From positions 1 through 13,414 of the forward strand of contig DAOWEW010000251.1 in NCBI GenBank assembly GCA_030638305.1: a stretch of 13,414 nt of DNA. Direction: 5' to 3'. This document shows positions 1-6,335 of this stretch, piece by piece. Source of the stretch: Desulfobacteraceae bacterium (GTDB lineage Bacteria > Desulfobacterota > Desulfobacteria > Desulfobacterales > ETH-SRB1). The position numbers and the translations under genes are program-made. The notes beneath the pieces were generated by a model. That model ran no database searches and was not told where the DNA came from. It worked only from the letters and a program-made list of their open reading frames with translations. Positions within the stretch are counted from its first letter, which is position 1; each line of letters starts with the position of its first letter.

Positions 1-1077
1 GGTTCATCTACAGAGCACTCAAGCATTAAACTGACACATAATCCATGGGATTTATCATGTATTCCCGGCGGTTCAAGCGGAGGGTCAGCCGCAGCAGTTG
101 CTGCTGATATGTGTTTGGGTTCCCTCGGTTCAGATACAGGCGGATCAATAAGGCAGCCGGCATCTCACTGCGGAGTGGTCGGCATGAAACCGACATATGG
201 AAGAGTTTCCCGTTTTGGCCTTGTAGCTTTTGCTTCTTCGCTTGACCAGATTGGCCCTCTGACAAAGGATGTTACAGATTGTGCTGTATTGTTAAATGCT
301 ATTTCCGGTCATGACAAAGGAGACTCCACATCAGTGCCGATGGATGTGCCTGATTATACAACATTTCTTAACAAAGGATTAACGGGCGTTAAAATCGGTA
401 TTCCAAAGGAATATAATGAGTTGTCTGGACTGGATGCTGAAGTTTCAGAAGCAGTAAAAAATGCAGTAATGACCATTGAAGACCTTGGTGCTGAATGTGT
501 GGAAGTCTCTCTTCCACATACAGAATATGCGCTTGCTGTCTATTATGTTATTGCTCCCTCAGAGGCCAGTTCGAATCTTGCAAGATTTGATGGTGTAAAG
601 TATGGTTTAAGAGATAAATACAAGAATGATCTTATAGAGATGTACAAAAGCACAAGATCAATGGGGTTTGGTTCCGAGGTCAAGCGTCGTATCATAATAG
701 GAACATACTGTCTTTCTTCCGGTTATTACGATGCATATTACAGAAAGGCTTCTCAGGTACGCACGTTGATTACAGAAGATTTTAAAAGAGCGTTTCAATC
801 CTGTGATGTATTATTATCTCCTGTGGCGCCGACGCCGGCCTTTAAAATAGGGGCAAGAACAGAAGATCCTCTGACAATGTATTTATCCGATATATTTACT
901 CTTTCGGCGAATCTTGCAGGAATACCCGGCATGTCGGTTCCATGCGGATTTTCTTCCTGTGGACTTCCGATAGGTCTTCAGATAATGGGGAAACATTTTA
1001 ATGAGGAAAAGATGATTAAAGTGGCATATAATTTTGAGCAGGCAACAAATTTTCACAAGAAAAAGCCTGTATTGTAG
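1..1077 (+). CDS. gatA: Glutamyl-tRNA(Gln) amidotransferase subunit A, 5' end missing
   Basis: GatA is the amidase subunit of the GatCAB complex. It releases ammonia from glutamine so that Glu-tRNA(Gln) (and often Asp-tRNA(Asn)) can be amidated in the cytoplasm. The reading frame is open from the first base, so the start lies outside the window; 358 residues are visible and the family is about 485 long, so roughly 125 are missing. Seen: the amidase signature [13 protein letters not shown] (visible residues 23-35) followed by [13 protein letters not shown]. By analogy with other amidase-signature enzymes, Ser25 is the cis-serine and Ser49, 24 residues on, is the nucleophile; the catalytic lysine must lie in the missing part. 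The C-terminal stretch [14 protein letters not shown] followed by [12 protein letters not shown] is typical of GatA and separates it from generic amidases. The next small gene starts 40 bp downstream on the same strand, so co-transcription is likely. Confidence 0.96.
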   Translation, partial: GSSTEHSSIKLTHNPWDLSCIPGGSSGGSAAAVAADMCLGSLGSDTGGSIRQPASHCGVVGMKPTYGRVSRFGLVAFASSLDQIGPLTKDVTDCAVLLNAISGHDKGDSTSVPMDVPDYTTFLNKGLTGVKIGIPKEYNELSGLDAEVSEAVKNAVMTIEDLGAECVEVSLPHTEYALAVYYVIAPSEASSNLARFDGVKYGLRDKYKNDLIEMYKSTRSMGFGSEVKRRIIIGTYCLSSGYYDAYYRKASQVRTLITEDFKRAFQSCDVLLSPVAPTPAFKIGARTEDPLTMYLSDIFTLSANLAGIPGMSVPCGFSSCGLPIGLQIMGKHFNEEKMIKVAYNFEQATNFHKKKPVL

Positions 1078-1116
1078 TTGATTGGTCAAGTTGTTGAGTA
1101 GTTGAGGATAAAAAGC

Positions 1117-1341
1117 ATGAGTATTCAACCGGAAGGTGAAGAAATCAGGAAAGCAGTCAAGTGGGTTTCTGATCAAAAGAAGTTTACGCCGGGAAAGGAT
1201 CTAAATAAAATTATAGGAGAAAAATCTCAAATTATCATGATAACTCATAATAAAAAAAGCATGGAATTTGCCAGCACCCTGTTTGGTATTACCATGGAAA
1301 AAAAAGGGGTTTCAAAGGTGGTTTCAGTTAATTTAACTTAG
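1117..1341 (+). pseudogene. Small ORF fused in frame to the C-terminal tail of Smc
   Basis: An intact 74-codon frame starts at ATG 1117, preceded by a GAGGA ribosome binding site at 1104-1108; an upstream in-frame TTG at 1102 is less likely. The first ~35 residues (start [18 protein letters not shown]) recall a small conserved protein that I remember beside gatA in related sulfate reducers; this is recollection, not a search. From about residue 36 the sequence changes to [17 protein letters not shown], then [20 protein letters not shown]. This is the very end of the Smc chromosome-segregation ATPase (compare the B. subtilis Smc end, ITHRKGTMEEADVLYGVTM and GVSKVISVKL). About 1,100 Smc residues, including Walker A, coiled coils and hinge, are absent. 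The stop TAG (1339-1341) borrows its G from the adjacent miniature element; without the element the frame would end in TAA. smc often precedes ftsY, which fits a deletion in a gatA-small gene-smc-ftsY order. A functional product is unlikely. Confidence 0.8.
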
Positions 1342-1535
1342 GAACGTGGACGAATTAACTTCCCCAAGTAGGCGCACAGATTTGGGTCGAATTTATTTGA
1401 TCTCAAATCACAAAAGTTGATGGAATAGCGAGCTATTTCAATATTTTTGGGATTTGAGGCTGGATTTGAAATTAGGCAAAGGCAGCCTGAAGCTGTGATG
1501 CATAGTTGGGAAAGTTATTTCGTCCACGTTCCTTA
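1338..1535. mobile_element. Miniature inverted-repeat element, long copy (192 bp), with TTA target duplication
   Basis: The element spans 1341-1532 and is flanked by direct TTA repeats (1338-1340 and 1533-1535). Its ends are inverted repeats: the left begins GGAACGTGGACGAATTAACT and the right, read on the other strand, begins GGAACGTGGACGAAATAACT. Similarity continues a few bases inward (CTTCCCC against CTTTCCC). The interior (1387-1510) holds a second imperfect palindrome: CTCAAATC near 1402 pairs with GATTTGAG near 1452, with an inner stem AATAGC/GCTATT. No open frame for a transposase is present, so movement would have needed an enzyme supplied elsewhere. It separates the smc remnant from ftsY and ends 18 bp before the ftsY ATG, leaving the ftsY ribosome binding site intact. 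Confidence 0.85.
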
Positions 1536-1550
1536 ATATTGAGGTGACTT

Positions 1551-2540
1551 ATGGCACTTAGCTGGTTCAAGAAGAAAAAAGATTTTGATGAAAAAAAAGA
1601 AAAACAGGATGATTCAGACTTGTCGGAAAAAACATCTTTTTTTGAACGTTTAAAAAAAGGTCTTTCCAAAACCCGCGAAATTCTTTCAACAGACATAGAT
1701 GATCTCTTTACAGGAAAAAGAAAAATTGATGACAGTTTATTAGAAGAATTAGAAGAGCTTTTGATAACTTCTGATATCGGCGTGCAACTTTCAATGGATT
1801 TTATTCAAAAAATTTCAAAAAAATCTTATAAAATAGCTGACGCAAACCAGTTAAAGGATGTTTTGAAAGAGGAAATATTTTCAATTCTTAATTTACAAAC
1901 ACCAAAGCAACCCCCTGAAGCTGCTGCCGCTAAGCCCAGAGTAATAATGGTGATTGGTGTGAACGGTGTCGGCAAAACAACCACAATCGGAAAACTTGCA
2001 GCAAAATTCAATTCGGAAGGAAAAAAAGTATTGATAGCTGCTGCCGATACTTTCAGGGCTGCGGCTGTTGAACAGCTTGAGATATGGGCTGACAGGGCAG
2101 GCGCTCAAATAGTAAAGCACAGGGAGAATGCTGACCCTGCTTCTGTAGCTTATGACGGTATTGAAGCCGCTATTGCAAGGGATGTGGATATCGTTCTTGT
2201 AGATACTGCAGGAAGAATTCATACCAGAATAAATCTTATGGAAGAACTTAAAAAAATTAAACGAATCGTCTCGAAAAAGCTGGCCGGCGCACCGCATGAA
2301 ATTATTTTAGTTCTTGATGCGACAACGGGTCAAAATGCTTTGTCTCAGGCCAACCTGTTTGATGAGGCACTTGGGGTAACAGGGATAGCGCTTACAAAGC
2401 TTGATGGAACTGCAAAAGGCGGCATTGTTATAAGTATTTGCGACACTCTCAAAATTCAACTGAAGTATATTGGTATTGGCGAAAATATAGATGATCTGCA
2501 AGATTTTAATGCAAAAGAATTTGTGGACGCTCTTTTCTAA
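1551..2540 (+). CDS. ftsY: Signal recognition particle receptor FtsY
   Basis: FtsY is the SRP receptor GTPase that docks ribosome-nascent chain-SRP complexes at the inner membrane for insertion by SecYEG. The frame encodes 329 residues. A charged, lysine/aspartate-rich N-terminus (about residues 5-40) replaces the long acidic A-domain of enterobacterial FtsY; the length is normal for compact bacterial forms. The NG domain follows: G1 loop GVNGVGKTTT at 136-145, DTFRAAAVEQL from 166, G3 DTAGR at 218-222, and the guanine-specificity motif TKLDG at 282-286 followed by TAKGG. All GTPase motifs are intact. The start is supported by a GAGGTGA ribosome binding site 6 bp upstream of the ATG, just outside the miniature element. 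In many bacteria ftsY follows smc; here only the smc tail remains. Any transcription from gatA must read through the element's hairpin. Confidence 0.97.
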   Translation: MALSWFKKKKDFDEKKEKQDDSDLSEKTSFFERLKKGLSKTREILSTDIDDLFTGKRKIDDSLLEELEELLITSDIGVQLSMDFIQKISKKSYKIADANQLKDVLKEEIFSILNLQTPKQPPEAAAAKPRVIMVIGVNGVGKTTTIGKLAAKFNSEGKKVLIAAADTFRAAAVEQLEIWADRAGAQIVKHRENADPASVAYDGIEAAIARDVDIVLVDTAGRIHTRINLMEELKKIKRIVSKKLAGAPHEIILVLDATTGQNALSQANLFDEALGVTGIALTKLDGTAKGGIVISICDTLKIQLKYIGIGENIDDLQDFNAKEFVDALF

Positions 2541-2623
2541 ATGATTAGCTACCTTCAGATATAACCATACAGCAAGTTAACGCTAAATATTATATGGAAA
2601 GTCTTATATAATGCTAATTTGTG

Positions 2624-2650
2624 TTGACATTAGAAAAATCATGCTATATT
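2624..2650 (+). promoter_or_regulatory. Probable sigma-70 promoter of hup
   Basis: A perfect -35 box TTGACA (2624-2629) is followed by a -10-like TATATT (2645-2650). The 15-bp spacer is shorter than the ideal 17, which lowers confidence. It lies 80 bp before the HU start codon, in the 189-bp gap after ftsY. The -35 box falls inside a small inverted repeat (CTAAT 2614-2618, ATTAG 2629-2633) that could be an operator or chance. No convincing terminator is visible after ftsY in this gap. Confidence 0.5.
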
Positions 2651-2729
2651 GAGCTGACAATAAAGGCGATGGCGCTGATAACAAGGGCTATTGTATTATT
2701 AATCAACACCAACAAAGAGGAGAGTAAGT

Positions 2730-3002
2730 ATGACAAAAGCAGAATTAGTAGAGAAAATGGCGGAAGACGCAGGCATTCCCAAGGTCGCAGCATCAAGTGC
2801 ACTAAATGCTTTCATGGATGGTGTAACAAAGGCGCTAAAGAAAAAAGACGGTAAAGTTACTCTTGTAGGATTTGGAACTTTTTCAAAAGTCCGCAGAAAA
2901 GCTCGTAAAGGCCGTAATCCTCAAACAGGTGACCCGATTAAAATCAAGGCATGCAATGTCGTTAAGTTCCGGCCCGGAAAGAAACTAAAAGAAGCCATAT
3001 AG
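2730..3002 (+). CDS. hup: HU-family DNA-binding protein
   Basis: HU is a small dimeric nucleoid protein that bends and compacts DNA without strong sequence specificity. The 90-residue length is exactly that of the family. Seen: the helical N-terminal half beginning MTKAELVEKMAEDAG, the core strand VTLVGFGTFSKVRRKARKG, and the hallmark GRNPQTG at 61-67, whose proline 64 is the residue that intercalates into DNA in family structures. The C-terminal VVKFRPGKKLKEAI is also typical. IHF subunits have similar folds, but the arm sequence favours HU. The ATG is preceded by an AGAGGAG ribosome binding site at a good distance and by a likely promoter of its own. Two small hairpins follow the stop, then a strong terminator, so it is probably monocistronic. 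With Smc apparently lost at this locus, HU is the only nucleoid-organising protein left here. Confidence 0.96.
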   Translation: MTKAELVEKMAEDAGIPKVAASSALNAFMDGVTKALKKKDGKVTLVGFGTFSKVRRKARKGRNPQTGDPIKIKACNVVKFRPGKKLKEAI

Positions 3003-3041
3003 TTCAATCTGAACTAACGCACCTTCGGTGCAGGCTGTTAG
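3001..3041 (+). other. Two small tandem hairpins after hup
   Basis: Directly after the hup stop, AGTTCA-ATC-TGAACT forms a 6-bp stem (3001-3015). Overlapping its end, GCACC-TTC-GGTGC (3019-3031) is flanked by CTAAC (3014-3018) and GTTAG (3037-3041). Neither is followed by a T run, so they are not obvious terminators; they may protect the mRNA 3' end or be incidental. Confidence 0.4.
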
Positions 3042-3100
3042 CTATCAGCTATTAACATCGTAATGAAATTGATTAAAAAATAGAAATTCCTATACTGTAA

Positions 3101-3151
3101 AAAATAAAAGCGGTTTATTGAATTTATCAAAGTTAAACCGCTTTTATTTTT
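3101..3151. terminator. Bidirectional intrinsic terminator between hup and acylphosphatase
   Basis: A perfect 17-bp stem: the left arm 3101-3117 (AAAATAAAAGCGGTTTA) pairs with 3134-3150, with a 16-nt loop. The A-rich left end and T-rich right end mean that both strands give a stem with the GC core AGCGG/CCGCT followed by a U-rich tract. It lies between convergent genes, hup (rightward) and the acylphosphatase gene (leftward), so it can end both transcripts. Confidence 0.88.
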
Positions 3152-3162
3152 GAACGAGTCGC

Positions 3163-3444
3163 TTAGTATCTGAGTTTAAATTCAGAATACTCACCTTTAT
3201 AGTCTTCCGGTGTTACATCCACTTTTTCAACATCAGCAAGGCGCGGGCCGTCCTTGCACCATCCAAGAATTGAGTTTACATTCTCTTCATTACCTTCAAA
3301 AACAGCTTCAACTGTTCCATCTATTTTGTTTCTTACCCATCCCAAAACTTTGCAGTTGTCTGCCGCACGTTTTGTTTCCATTCTAAAAAAAACCCCTTGA
3401 ACCCTGCCGCTTATTATTGCGTGAACTCTCATCTTTTTTGCCAT
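3163..3444 (-). CDS. acyP: Acylphosphatase
   Basis: Acylphosphatase hydrolyses the carboxyl-phosphate bond of acyl phosphates such as acetyl phosphate and carbamoyl phosphate in the cytosol. The 93-residue length is standard. Seen: the phosphate-binding loop GRVQGVFFRMET with catalytic Arg21, then GWVRNKIDGTVEAVFEG with catalytic Asn39; the 18-residue separation matches the family. The C-terminal end SEFKLRY is typical of the last strand. The start ATG is preceded by a CCGGAGG ribosome binding site 5 bp upstream. It lies 57 bp after pgsA on the same strand and is probably the last gene of the etfB-to-acyP cluster, ended by the shared terminator. Its physiological substrate here cannot be read from the sequence. 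Confidence 0.94.
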   Translation of the reverse strand: MAKKMRVHAIISGRVQGVFFRMETKRAADNCKVLGWVRNKIDGTVEAVFEGNEENVNSILGWCKDGPRLADVEKVDVTPEDYKGEYSEFKLRY

Positions 3445-3501
3445 AGTAGCCTCCGGAATTCTTTTGACAGGCTGTTGAAAGCTGATCCCCCTACCCTCGG
3501 A

Positions 3502-4062
3502 TTATTTTTGCGCCTGATTTTTTTCCGAAACATCCTGAATAATATTCATGCCTATATAAATATAATGAAGGCCTGATATTATTGTAAGCCCTGCCGTGAG
3601 CCAGTATAATGACCATTGAATCATATAAAAATCAGGAAACGTTGGATTGAGAAGGACTACAAAGACTGTGGAAAGCTGGGCAACGGTAGTACATTTACTG
3701 GCTATGCTCGGCTTTACATCAAACTTAATATTAGTCATTGCAAAAATAGTAACTCCCAGCAGTATCACTATGTCACGACTTATTACGATAACTGTCAGCC
3801 AGCCAGGTACTACTTTAAGAATTGCCAGGCTTACATAAGCCGAAGCTAAAAGAAGCTTATCCGCTATAGGATCAAGGTAAGCCCCAAGTTCTGTATGCTG
3901 ATCAAAATATCTTGCAAAAAGCCCGTCTAAACCATCGCTTATAGCAGCTATGGTAAAAACCAAAAGAGCAAATGATAATAAATCTTTCAGCAGAAAAATA
4001 ACAAAAAGAGGAGTTAGCAGTATTCTGCCAAGCGTTAAACTATTAGGAATGTTTATGGTCAA
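3502..4062 (-). CDS. pgsA: CDP-diacylglycerol-glycerol-3-phosphate 3-phosphatidyltransferase
   Basis: PgsA makes phosphatidylglycerol phosphate from CDP-diacylglycerol and glycerol 3-phosphate in the inner membrane, the committed step to phosphatidylglycerol and cardiolipin. The CDP-alcohol phosphatidyltransferase signature D-x2-DG-x2-AR-x8-G-x3-D-x3-D is perfect (D43, D46, G60, D64 and D68 with the start used here). Several hydrophobic membrane segments surround it. I chose the TTG at 4062, giving 186 residues beginning (M)TINIPNSLTLGRI, which is the normal N-terminus and length for PgsA. A longer frame from ATG 4119 exists, but its first 12 codons lie inside the 68-bp miniature element and it has no ribosome binding site. 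The TTG start also has only a weak, distant GGAA upstream, so translation may be inefficient or coupled. Which phosphatidyl acceptor is used is inferred from overall similarity to PgsA. Confidence 0.88.
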   Translation of the reverse strand: MTINIPNSLTLGRILLTPLFVIFLLKDLLSFALLVFTIAAISDGLDGLFARYFDQHTELGAYLDPIADKLLLASAYVSLAILKVVPGWLTVIVISRDIVILLGVTIFAMTNIKFDVKPSIASKCTTVAQLSTVFVVLLNPTFPDFYMIQWSLYWLTAGLTIISGLHYIYIGMNIIQDVSEKNQAQK

Positions 4063-4079
4063 TTTAGTTGATGTTCCAA

Positions 4080-4153
4080 TTAGGAACGTGGACGAAATAA
4101 CTTCCACAAGCAGGCACATAGATTTGGGGAAGTTATTTCGTCCACGTTCCTTA
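4080..4153. mobile_element. Miniature inverted-repeat element, short copy (68 bp), with TTA target duplication
   Basis: The element spans 4083-4150, flanked by TTA at 4080-4082 and 4151-4153. The terminal inverted repeats are 23 bp and perfect (4083-4105 and 4128-4150), beginning GGAACGTGGACGAAATAACT on each strand, with a 22-nt centre. Left end and centre match the first 46 bp of the 192-bp copy with a few substitutions. As RNA from the leftward operon it would fold into a 23-bp hairpin between the FlgT-like gene and pgsA. The TTA at 4151-4153 is, on the minus strand, the TAA stop codon of the upstream gene. Confidence 0.87.
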
Positions 4154-5350
4154 AATAAGTCTGATCCTTAAATGATTCTGGGAAACTTCGTAAATATTTA
4201 TACCAAATGTTTCAAAATTTTTCGACATCAAAGCATCCGCAAGTTCCTTTGCATTTCCCTTGAAAGTTACAATTATGGTTGCCTCATCAGCTTTCATTTC
4301 GCTTGTTTGCGCTGTAACAACTCCAGGGATTTCATTCAATACGCTGCGAAAAATAACAAAGTTTGACAAATACCTTGTACCTTCAACAATAATCTCTACC
4401 GTTGAAAGGCTCTTCTTAACTTCTTGCTGCCAAATAATAGCTATTTGTGAAGCCAGTTCCCTGCCCGCAAGGTATCCTGCATTTGAAAGTGCATCCCTTC
4501 CACCTGCGATATCATCTTGATTAACAGAAACCGCTGTCTGCGTGGTAGAAGCAATTTCTTTTCCTGTATCTGTCCGTAATGCACGGGCAAACACAATACC
4601 AATAAATGATTTTATATTTTCTCCCATAGTATTCGGAGCTATATCGGCTTTAGATCTTCCTGCTATTACTATATCTGCATGTAAACTATTTCCAAGCCTG
4701 ACTGCCTCCTCGTTACTAAGATAGGGTTTGTATTTTATTGCTTCAAATTCTTCATTTTTAATTACACTTTTTTGATCAATTACAAAAAATCCATTTCTAA
4801 GCATACCCTCTGCCATGGCAATCTCTGAATAACTTCTCACAACAGATAGATATTCCGTCCACCAGTACTGCGGCAAGATGTCATCAAGATTCTGTTCTGC
4901 AATAAAAAAAAGTATGTCTGGCATGATTTTTTTGCGAATTTTTATGCCTGAGCTCATCAACTGCTGCTTAATTACAAAGGTTGATACTGTCGCCTGAACA
5001 AGTACTCTGTACGTTTTTCCGGATCTCAATTCCGTAAGGACTTTGTAGTATCCCACAAATCTTGAAGAGTTATCATAAAAAATTTCATTTAATGTTTTAA
5101 AATTCTGTATCAGCGACTCAATGGGCAAAAGATCCGTAACAGCGAGCTCAACAGCAAAAACCAGGCTGTTTTTAATCGCCTGATCCCTCGCTTTTGCAAC
5201 ATCACTGCCTCGAATTGTACTCGTTCCTATCACTTCAATAATTTTTTCCGAAGTATTTTCCCCGGCATTAACAATACCTGACAAGTTTGTGGCAACTGAA
5301 AGTATAAAAACTGTAAAAAGCAATCTTCGAATCAATGAAGAAAAATACAT
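4151..5350 (-). CDS. Exported FlgT-like protein of unknown function
   Basis: The product is 399 residues from the chosen start. A signal peptide is clear: basic SLIRRL, a hydrophobic run to about residue 24, and a probable cleavage after VNA (residue 29); there is no lipobox cysteine, so it is likely periplasmic or outer-membrane associated. Residues ~37-130 (IIEVIGTSTIRGSDVAKARD onward, with QAIKNSLVFAVELAV and SRFVGYYKVLTE) resemble the N-terminal domain of flagellar assembly protein FlgT. The middle part, with HADIVIAGRSKAD, recalls FlgT/CsgG-like domains. A C-terminal ~80-residue domain (VEIIVEGTRYLSNF onward) may be a separate small alpha/beta module. No other flagellar gene is nearby, so a flagellar role is not supported. 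ATG 5350 was chosen because GTGAGG sits 9 bp upstream and it places the signal peptide at the start; ATG 5377 would overlap the prenyl synthase gene by 23 bp. The stop coincides with the miniature element's target site. Confidence 0.7.
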   Translation of the reverse strand: MYFSSLIRRLLFTVFILSVATNLSGIVNAGENTSEKIIEVIGTSTIRGSDVAKARDQAIKNSLVFAVELAVTDLLPIESLIQNFKTLNEIFYDNSSRFVGYYKVLTELRSGKTYRVLVQATVSTFVIKQQLMSSGIKIRKKIMPDILFFIAEQNLDDILPQYWWTEYLSVVRSYSEIAMAEGMLRNGFFVIDQKSVIKNEEFEAIKYKPYLSNEEAVRLGNSLHADIVIAGRSKADIAPNTMGENIKSFIGIVFARALRTDTGKEIASTTQTAVSVNQDDIAGGRDALSNAGYLAGRELASQIAIIWQQEVKKSLSTVEIIVEGTRYLSNFVIFRSVLNEIPGVVTAQTSEMKADEATIIVTFKGNAKELADALMSKNFETFGINIYEVSQNHLRIRLI

Positions 5351-5354
5351 ATAA

Positions 5355-6335
5355 TTAAGCCTCACGAACCAGAGCATAATCAGCTATATTTAGAAGCAAC
5401 TCTTTTGTTGCAGAAGGTTCAAAAAACAAAATAGAGTTTTTTGCTTTTTCAATATATTTTGATGCAAGTTTTTTTGTATATTCAAGTCCGCCATATTTTT
5501 TTAATAATTCTATCAATAGTTCAAAATCATTAAAAGAAAAATTTTTATCTGTAATTATTTTTTCCATAATGACCCTGTCTTCTGAATCAGCTTTTTTTAA
5601 AGAATAGATTACAGGAAGTGTGAGTTTTCCTTCTTTCAGATCTGCTCCGACCTCTTTCCCAAGAATGCTTGTATCCGATGTATAGTCAAGCAGATCATCC
5701 GCCATCTGAAAAGCAATCCCCAGATTAAAGCCGTATTCTGCAAGAGTTTTTTCCTCTTTTTCCGAAGCATCTGCAATAAGGGCGCCTGTCTGGCATGCTC
5801 CCTGTATAAGTACAGCAGTCTTGCGCCGGATTATTTCCATATACTCATCTTCCGTCAGGTCCAAGTTTCCCATTCTTGTTAACTGGTGTATTTCTCCCTG
5901 GGACATATCCTCAGTTATTTTCGTCATAATTTGAATTACTTTGATGAGCCCTGTTTTAACCGAGATTGAAAGTGAACGCGCAAGAAGAAAATCTCCGGTA
6001 AGAATCGTAATAGAATTTCCCCATATTGAATGTGCAACAGGCTTCCCTCGCCGCAAAGTCGCTCCATCAATAAGATCGTCATGCAGCAAGGTGGCGGCAT
6101 GTAAATATTCAAAAATTGTGGAATAAGTTTTATCCATGTCTCCTTTATATCCACAAATTCTTGCCGAAAGAATCATCAGCAAAGGCCTTAATCTCTTGCC
6201 TCCTGAAAACAATACATGACTCGCAACATCTGAAATTAGATCAAGATACGGATTTAGATTCTGCCTAAGTGCGTGTTCAATTTCCGCAAGATCTTCACGC
6301 ACTGTGGAAAGTATTTTATTTTTCAGATTGCTCAT
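5355..6335 (-). CDS. Trans-polyprenyl diphosphate synthase (probably long-chain, quinone side chain)
   Basis: This enzyme family condenses isopentenyl diphosphate onto an allylic primer to build polyprenyl diphosphate chains. The 326-residue length fits the octaprenyl/heptaprenyl synthase group. Seen: GGKRLRP (45-51); the first aspartate-rich motif DDLID at 86-90 followed by GATLRRGKP; GDFLLARS near 114-121; and the second motif DDLLD at 213-217, followed by GKEVGADLKEGKLTLP. The residue five positions before the first motif is Ala81; a small residue there goes with long products in this family, so a menaquinone-type side chain is the likely use. Exact chain length cannot be read. It overlaps the rimO stop codon by 4 bp (ATGA), so translation is probably coupled. 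Geranylgeranyl or farnesyl synthase is the main alternative. Confidence 0.9.
   Translation of the reverse strand: MSNLKNKILSTVREDLAEIEHALRQNLNPYLDLISDVASHVLFSGGKRLRPLLMILSARICGYKGDMDKTYSTIFEYLHAATLLHDDLIDGATLRRGKPVAHSIWGNSITILTGDFLLARSLSISVKTGLIKVIQIMTKITEDMSQGEIHQLTRMGNLDLTEDEYMEIIRRKTAVLIQGACQTGALIADASEKEEKTLAEYGFNLGIAFQMADDLLDYTSDTSILGKEVGADLKEGKLTLPVIYSLKKADSEDRVIMEKIITDKNFSFNDFELLIELLKKYGGLEYTKKLASKYIEKAKNSILFFEPSATKELLLNIADYALVREA

Noticed and set aside
1341..1532. Treating the 192-bp inverted repeat as an rho-independent terminator for gatA/smc.
   Set aside because: The arms are separated by ~140 nt, no U run follows, and a second copy with the same ends and TTA flanks exists elsewhere; an inserted element explains it better.
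1893..2297. 134-codon open frame on the minus strand inside ftsY.
   Set aside because: It covers the conserved GTPase motifs of ftsY and has no features of its own.
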